A stretch of 10,548 nucleotides of DNA from Verrucomicrobiota bacterium (lineage in GTDB: Bacteria > Verrucomicrobiota > Verrucomicrobiia > Opitutales > Opitutaceae): assembly GCA_030916665.1 (NCBI GenBank), contig JAUPWC010000303.1:1-10548 (forward strand), read 5' to 3'. The position numbers were made by a program, and so were the translations under genes. Positions 6,653 through 10,548 of this stretch are shown here, in pieces. Position 1 is the first letter of the stretch. Each line of letters starts with the position of its first letter. Below the pieces are notes generated by a model. That model searched no databases. It was not told where the DNA came from and worked only from the letters and a program-made list of their open reading frames with translations.

Positions 6653-6678
6653 ATCCGTGGCCATACGTGAAATCCGTG
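6653..6678. repeat. Short tandem ATCCGTG repeat
   Basis: ATCCGTG (6653-6659), ATACGTG (6663-6669) and ATCCGTG (6672-6678) are spaced about 10 bp apart, followed by GCAAAG. The pattern resembles a widespread intergenic repeat with ATCCGTGAAATCCGTGG units. It lies just downstream of the WYL regulator stop and directly beside the 6550-6631 inverted repeat. Confidence 0.5.
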
Positions 6679-6696
6679 GCAAAGGATCGGGGACTC

Positions 6697-7647
6697 TCAC
6701 CCGTGCTTCGCCGCGATCTTCTGCGCGCCGAGGCGCACCAGTTCGCGCAGGCGCGGCGGTGCCACGGCCTCGGCGCGATCGCCAAACGACAGCAGCCAGT
6801 GTGCGGTCCACTCGAGCGAATACGAATACAGCGTGAACTCCGCTCCGCCGTCGCGCCGCTTCTCCTCGATGAGCGTGGCGTAGCTCTCGCGTTGGGCGCG
6901 CTCCTGCGCGTGCTGGTGGAACCAGATCCGCACGGGCTCGCTCTGCCCCTCGGCGTCCGAACGCTCCATGTGTTCGGCCAGCGAAAAATCCTCCGGCGGG
7001 TTGAACGTCACCGGCAGCAGCTCGAGCCGCTGGATGCGGTCCACGCGAAAATGCCGCAGCCCCTTCCGCAGGCGGCACCACGCCACCAGATACCAGCCGC
7101 CGCCGTAGAACACCACGCCGAGCGGATCGACGTCGCGCTGCGTCTCCTCCTCACGCTCCAGCCCGCGGTAGGCCATGCGCAGCACCCGCCGCAGCACCAC
7201 CGCCTGTTGCACGGTGACCATCCAGCGTTGGTTGGCGGCGTCGCCGGAATTGCGCGTCACCCGCCCGCGCACGATCGTGCGGCTGACGAGTTTCTCCACG
7301 TGGTCCTGCCGGTCGCGCGGCAGCACGGCGCGAAGCTTGTCGAGCGCCGAGGCCATCGGCCCGTGCAGCGAGGCGTCGGTGAACTGCTTCACCATTTCGC
7401 CGCCCACGAAGAGCGCGCTCGCCTCCTCGGCCGTGAACATCACGGGCGGCAGCTGGTAGCCCTTCATCAGGCTGTAGCCCACGCCGGCCTCGCCCGCGAT
7501 CGGCACGCCCGCCTCGCCCAGCGCGGAGATGTCGCGGTAGACCGTGCGTTCCGTCACCTCGAAATGCTCCGCCAGCTCCGAGGCGCGCACCACGCGCCTG
7601 CCCTGCAGGAACAACACCATCGCCACCAGCCGGTCGGTCCGATTCAT
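6697..7647 (-). CDS. YafY-like transcriptional regulator, HTH plus WYL domain
   Basis: A 316-residue DNA-binding regulator. Residues 1-60 form a winged helix-turn-helix: MNRTDRLVAMVLFLQ, then ASELAEHFEVTERTVYRDI (22-40) as the recognition region and wing GEAGVGYSL (52-60). The WYL ligand-sensing domain spans about 140-225, with the signature Trp-Tyr-Leu at 185-187 in GGGWYLVAW and the basic RHFRVDRI (198-205). The remainder, to about 310, is the WCX C-terminal extension. WYL domains are thought to sense small molecules or nucleic acids. ATG 7647 fits the usual YafY start (MNRTDRL); an upstream TTG at 7683 would add twelve residues of low-complexity sequence. The next genes on the same strand are VOC and SRPBCC, 248 bp away with their own promoter-like region, so it probably regulates them rather than being co-transcribed. 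No Shine-Dalgarno is visible. Confidence 0.9.
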   Translation of the reverse strand: MNRTDRLVAMVLFLQGRRVVRASELAEHFEVTERTVYRDISALGEAGVPIAGEAGVGYSLMKGYQLPPVMFTAEEASALFVGGEMVKQFTDASLHGPMASALDKLRAVLPRDRQDHVEKLVSRTIVRGRVTRNSGDAANQRWMVTVQQAVVLRRVLRMAYRGLEREEETQRDVDPLGVVFYGGGWYLVAWCRLRKGLRHFRVDRIQRLELLPVTFNPPEDFSLAEHMERSDAEGQSEPVRIWFHQHAQERAQRESYATLIEEKRRDGGAEFTLYSYSLEWTAHWLLSFGDRAEAVAPPRLRELVRLGAQKIAAKHG

Positions 7648-7743
7648 GCCCGCGAGCACAAGGGCGCGCGCGACGGAGGACAATCCCTGTTTGCGGCAGA
7701 GGCGCCCCGGCTCCAGTGGCGGGTTGAGCTCCGCGAGGCCTCT

Positions 7744-7803
7744 TGTAGCGGCGCTCCATGAGCGCCGTCCCGAGTCCGGCGGTCACAGACCACAGCCGCT
7801 ACA
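7744..7803. repeat. Head-to-head hairpin pair with TGTAGCGGC outer arms (REPIN-like)
   Basis: TGTAGCGGC (7744-7752) and GCCGCTACA (7795-7803) are perfectly complementary outer arms. Inside, CGGCGCTC (7749-7756) pairs with GAGCGCCG (7760-7767) around CAT, and GGTC (7781-7784) pairs with GACC (7788-7791) around ACA, extendable to GGC/GCC with a bulge. Two short hairpin units thus face each other. The organisation equals that of the 4373-4453 and 3434-3504 pairs but with a different boundary (TGTAGCGGC instead of GTAGGGG). It lies in the divergent gap between the WYL regulator and the ABC ATPase. Confidence 0.65.
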
Positions 7804-7819
7804 GCTTCAGATCGCCCGA

Positions 7820-7875
7820 TAAACTCCCGCGATGGCCCCCAACCGCAGGACTGATAGTCCCGCTTCCGGAGTTTA
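7820..7875. repeat. Nested inverted repeats upstream of the ABC ATPase promoter
   Basis: TAAACTCC (7820-7827) and GGAGTTTA (7868-7875) are perfect 8-bp arms enclosing GGACT GAT AGTCC (7848-7860), a perfect 5-bp dyad. The structure ends 6 bp before the proposed -35 box of the ATPase gene, so it could be a regulator site or another repeat of the paired-hairpin type. It is not expected to be in the ATPase transcript if that promoter is right. Confidence 0.4.
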
Positions 7876-7881
7876 CGGAGG

Positions 7882-7909
7882 TTGCACCCTCTCCTCCCCT
7901 GCCTAGCTT
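7882..7909 (+). promoter_or_regulatory. Candidate promoter for the ABC ATPase-permease operon
   Basis: TTGCAC (7882-7887) and TAGCTT (7904-7909) are 16 bp apart, followed by GGGCG. Transcription would begin near 7916, about 12 bases before the GTG start. The match to consensus is partial. The layout parallels the TTGGTT and TACGTT pair before the ABC-F gene, also followed by GGGC. Confidence 0.35.
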
Positions 7910-7927
7910 GGGCGCTTCTTCCCCGCC

Positions 7928-8680
7928 GTGAATCCCGCCCCCGCCTCCGATTCCCGCGCGACGGCCGCCTCCGGCGGACGTCCGATCTTCCATGTGCGGG
8001 GCCTGACCAAGATCTACGGCGAGGGCACGGCGCAGGTGCGCGCGCTGGCCGGCGTGGATCTCGATCTTGACGCCGGTGAGTTCGTGGTGCTGCTCGGTCC
8101 GTCGGGCTCGGGCAAGACCACCCTTCTCAACCAGCTTGGCGGCCTCGACCTCCCGACGGCAGGCACGCTGCGCTACCGCGACACCGACCTCGCCCACGCG
8201 ACCGAGGAACAGCTCACGCTCTACCGGCGCCGGTCGGTCGGCTTCATTTTCCAGTTCTACAATCTCATCCCGAGCCTGACCGCCCGCGAAAACGTCGGCC
8301 TCATCACCGAGATCGCCGACAAGCCGCTCGAGCCCGAGGCCGCGCTGGAGATGGTCGGCCTCGGCGCGCGGCTCGACCATTTCCCCGCCCAGCTCTCCGG
8401 CGGCGAACAGCAGCGCGTGGCCATCGCCCGCGCCATCGCCAAGCGCCCCGAGGTGCTCCTCTGCGACGAGCCCACCGGCGCCCTCGACGTGAAGACCGGC
8501 ATCGTGGTGTTGGAGGCGCTGCAGCGTGTGAACCGCGAGCTCGGCACGCTCACCGTCGTCATCACCCACAACGCCGTCATGGCCGACATGGCCGACCGCG
8601 TCATCCGCTTCATGGACGGCAAGGTGCTGTCCGAGCACCGCAACACGCAACGAGCTGAGCCGGCCACCCTGCGGTGGTGA
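7928..8680 (+). CDS. ABC transporter ATP-binding protein, MacB/LolD type
   Basis: A 250-residue ATPase that would power the membrane permease encoded next. Motifs in order: Walker [10 protein letters not shown] (57-65), Q-loop Q109 in [18 protein letters not shown], signature LSGGEQQRV (156-164), Walker B VLLCDE (176-181) with catalytic E181, D-loop ALD (185-187) and switch His H214 in VITHN. The [13 protein letters not shown] stretch and short length are typical of the MacB/LolD/YbbA group, which drive mechanotransmission or lipoprotein-release transporters rather than classical importers. Start is GTG 7928; the first 20 residues are Ala/Ser/Pro-rich, so a later start near the FHVRGL strand is possible, but no better start codon with an RBS is seen. 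It is the first gene of a two-gene unit whose partner starts 102 bp downstream; the gap holds a large inverted repeat. Confidence 0.93.
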   Translation: MNPAPASDSRATAASGGRPIFHVRGLTKIYGEGTAQVRALAGVDLDLDAGEFVVLLGPSGSGKTTLLNQLGGLDLPTAGTLRYRDTDLAHATEEQLTLYRRRSVGFIFQFYNLIPSLTARENVGLITEIADKPLEPEAALEMVGLGARLDHFPAQLSGGEQQRVAIARAIAKRPEVLLCDEPTGALDVKTGIVVLEALQRVNRELGTLTVVITHNAVMADMADRVIRFMDGKVLSEHRNTQRAEPATLRW

Positions 8681-8682
8681 CC

Positions 8683-8775
8683 AATCGTTCTCTTTCTCGT
8701 TCTCTTAATCGTTCTCCCGTTCTCTCCACCGACCAAGCCAGGATTACGAGAAAGATTAAGAGAACGAGAACGATT
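8683..8775. repeat. GTTCTC-type inverted repeat between ATPase and permease genes
   Basis: The left arm (8683-8716) is pyrimidine-rich: AATCGTTCTC, TTTCTC, GTTCTCTTAATCGTTCTC. The right arm (8748-8775) is its purine-rich complement, starting GAGAAAGATTAAGAG and ending AACGAGAACGATT. Apart from a 6-base TTTCTC insertion and one substitution the arms pair throughout. In the transcript this would form a long hairpin ending 7 bases before the permease ATG at 8783. It could limit permease expression relative to the ATPase, or be a mobile intergenic repeat lodged in the operon. GTTCTC occurs four times in the left half. Confidence 0.7.
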
Positions 8776-8782
8776 CCCGACC

Positions 8783-10548
8783 ATGATCGCCCACCTCGAC
8801 CGCAAGCTGCTCCGCGACCTCACCCGCCTCAAGGGCCAGGTCGCCGCGGTGGCGATCGTGATGGCCTGCGGGCTGGCGATGATGATCACCACGCGCAGCC
8901 TGATCGCGTCGCTCGACGGCACGCGCGCGGACTACTACGAGCACAATCGCTTCGCCGACGTCTTCGGCTCGCTCAAGCGCGCGCCCAACTACATCGCCGA
9001 TCGCCTCGCCGCGATCCCCGGCGTGGCCGGCGTACAGACCGACATCGCCGGCCAGGTCACGCTCGACCTGCCCGGCCTCGACGAGCCCGCCAGCGGCCTC
9101 GTGCGTTCGCTCCCCGACTTCGGCGAGCCCGAGCTCAACCGCCTCTTCCTGCGCCGCGGACGCTGGCTCACGCCCGGCTCGCGGCGGGAACTGCTCGTGG
9201 GTGAGGCCTTCGCCGAGGCCAACCACCTCAACCCCGGCGATACGCTCGCGCTCATCATGAACGGCCGGCGGCAGGACTTCCGCGTCGCCGGCATCGTGTT
9301 GTCGCCCGAATACATTTTCGAGTCGCGCCCCGGCGCCGCCCTGCCCGACAACCGCACCTACGGCATCTTCTGGATGCCCTACAAGGAGGTCGCCACCGCG
9401 TGGGACCTTTATGGCGCATTCAACCACTTCTCGCTGAAACTCGCCCCCGGCGCCGACCCGGCACCGGTGATCGCCGCGGCCGACGAACTCCTCAAGCCCT
9501 GGGGCGGCGCCGGCACCCACAGCCGCAAGGACCATCCGTCGCACATCCGCGTGACCGACGAGATCCGCGTGCTCACGATCCTCTCCATCGGCTTCCCCAC
9601 GATCTTCCTCGGCGTGGCGGCGTTCATGACCAACGCCGTGCTCTCGCGCCTGCTCGCGCTGCAACGGGAGCAGATCGCCATCCTCAAGGCCTTCGGTTTC
9701 AGCAACGGCCAGATCACGGGCCACTACCTCAAGTTCGCCGCCGTCATCGGCGCCGGGGGCACGGTCCTCGGCGGCATCGCGGGGATGTTCCTCGGCCGCT
9801 GGATGGTCGGGCTCTACGATTTGTTCTTCCGCTTCCCCGAACTTGCCTTCCGCGTGGACCAACGCGCCGTTGCCATCGCCTTCGGCGTCGGGATCGCCGC
9901 CGTCATCGCCGGGGTGCTCGGCTCCGTGCGCAAGGCCGCCAAGCTCCCGCCCGCCGAGGCCATGCGCCCTGAGCCGCCGGCGAATTTCCGTCAGTCGTTC
10001 ATCGAGCGCCTCGGGCTCGGCCGCTGGTTCTCGCACTCGTTCCGCATCGCCGTCCGCAACCTCGAGCGCCGGCCCGTGCAGGCGCTGTTCACCGTCGCGG
10101 GCCTGTCGCTGGCGACCGCGCTGCTCATCCTGCCCAACACGCTCAAGGCCGGCATCGCCAACATCCTCGACCAGCAATGGGACGTCGTGCAGCGGCAGGA
10201 CCTCAACCTCGGCTTCTCCGAACCGGCCACCATCCGCACGCTCCACGAACTGGCGCGGCTGCCCGGTGTGATGCACGCCGAGCCGATGCGCTCCACTGCC
10301 GTGCGCATCCACTTTCAGGGCCGGGACCGCCAGATCGGGCTGCGCAGCCTCGACGCCGGCTCGCTGCACAGCCGCGCCGTGGACCACGACGGCCGCGAGA
10401 TCACGCCGGCCGGCGAAGGCCTCATCGTTTCCGCCAAGCTCGCGCAGGTGCTCGGCGCCCGCATCGGCGACGAGGTCGTGCTGGAGGCGCTCATGGGCAA
10501 ACGTCCCGTGCGGCCGGTGCGGCTCATCGGCCTCGCCGACGATTTCAC
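8783..10548 (+). CDS. Large FtsX-type ABC transporter permease (C-terminus outside window)
   Basis: 588 residues are visible in an unbroken frame from ATG 8783. It is an inner-membrane permease with a duplicated MacB-like plan: a first membrane helix (about 20-36) after a basic start ([19 protein letters not shown]), a periplasmic MacB_PCD-like domain (about 45-250), then three membrane helices of FtsX domain 1 (about 262-395) carrying the family segment [20 protein letters not shown] second half begins near 418 with [18 protein letters not shown], a further helix and a second periplasmic domain. The last FtsX domain, about 200 residues, lies past the edge. Such permeases pair with a LolD/MacB-type ATPase, here immediately upstream, and often with an HlyD-like adaptor. 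Export of a hydrophobic compound or an envelope role is likely; substrate unknown. No Shine-Dalgarno core is seen; the purine-rich repeat arm precedes the start. Confidence 0.92.
   Translation, partial: MIAHLDRKLLRDLTRLKGQVAAVAIVMACGLAMMITTRSLIASLDGTRADYYEHNRFADVFGSLKRAPNYIADRLAAIPGVAGVQTDIAGQVTLDLPGLDEPASGLVRSLPDFGEPELNRLFLRRGRWLTPGSRRELLVGEAFAEANHLNPGDTLALIMNGRRQDFRVAGIVLSPEYIFESRPGAALPDNRTYGIFWMPYKEVATAWDLYGAFNHFSLKLAPGADPAPVIAAADELLKPWGGAGTHSRKDHPSHIRVTDEIRVLTILSIGFPTIFLGVAAFMTNAVLSRLLALQREQIAILKAFGFSNGQITGHYLKFAAVIGAGGTVLGGIAGMFLGRWMVGLYDLFFRFPELAFRVDQRAVAIAFGVGIAAVIAGVLGSVRKAAKLPPAEAMRPEPPANFRQSFIERLGLGRWFSHSFRIAVRNLERRPVQALFTVAGLSLATALLILPNTLKAGIANILDQQWDVVQRQDLNLGFSEPATIRTLHELARLPGVMHAEPMRSTAVRIHFQGRDRQIGLRSLDAGSLHSRAVDHDGREITPAGEGLIVSAKLAQVLGARIGDEVVLEALMGKRPVRPVRLIGLADDF

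Noticed and set aside
6550..6678. CRISPR-like array
   Set aside because: The units are inverted or only 7 bases long, with no regular 28-37-bp direct repeats, unique spacers or cas genes.
8756..10387. 543-residue minus-strand open frame
   Set aside because: It is antisense to the FtsX-type permease, which has recognisable domains. The Ala/Gly/Glu/His-rich translation has no family character.

Overview
The window is GC-rich (about two thirds G+C by eye) and densely coding, with bacterial genes on both strands. The GC content, two secreted TonB C-terminal-domain proteins, almost no Shine-Dalgarno sequences, and several intergenic repeats I associate with Verrucomicrobiota suggest that phylum, perhaps Opitutaceae. 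This placement is tentative because no marker gene is present.

Layout. Positions 1-1551 (minus): most of a Uup-type ABC-F ATPase, whose C-terminus lies outside the window. 1764-2207 (minus): a stand-alone CheY-like response regulator. 2208-2610: a 403-bp non-coding stretch with a decayed IS5-type transposase N-terminus (about 2352-2490, plus) and two GC hairpins. 2611-3324 and 3516-4235 (both minus): tandem paralogs, each with a signal peptide and two TonB_C-like domains. 4236-4593: a 358-bp non-coding stretch with a probable promoter for the upstream TonB paralog, several hairpin repeats and a palindrome. 4594-5520 (plus): a bile acid:sodium symporter (BASS) family transporter with every known sodium ligand retained. 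5641-6048 and 6071-6448 (both minus): an SRPBCC protein and a VOC protein, 22 bp apart. 6449-6696: an operator-like palindrome, a -10-like box and two dispersed repeats. 6697-7647 (minus): a YafY-like WYL-domain regulator. 7648-7927: inverted repeats and a candidate promoter. 7928-8680 and 8783 to the window end (both plus): a MacB/LolD-type ABC ATPase and its large FtsX-type permease, the latter cut by the window end.

How the genes may work together. The WYL regulator, VOC and SRPBCC genes read in one direction; the palindrome 36 bp upstream of the VOC start is a plausible operator for a small VOC-SRPBCC operon. The ATPase and permease form one export or lipoprotein-release-type transporter; in this family an HlyD-like adaptor gene is often adjacent and would be expected beyond the right edge. 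The TonB_C pair looks like a tandem duplication. The ABC-F, response regulator and BASS genes have no obvious partners here.

The intergenic DNA is the most unusual part. Nearly every larger gap holds paired hairpins, tandem short repeats or inverted repeats. I see no CRISPR array, RNA gene, phage gene, intact mobile element or convincingly new multi-gene system.
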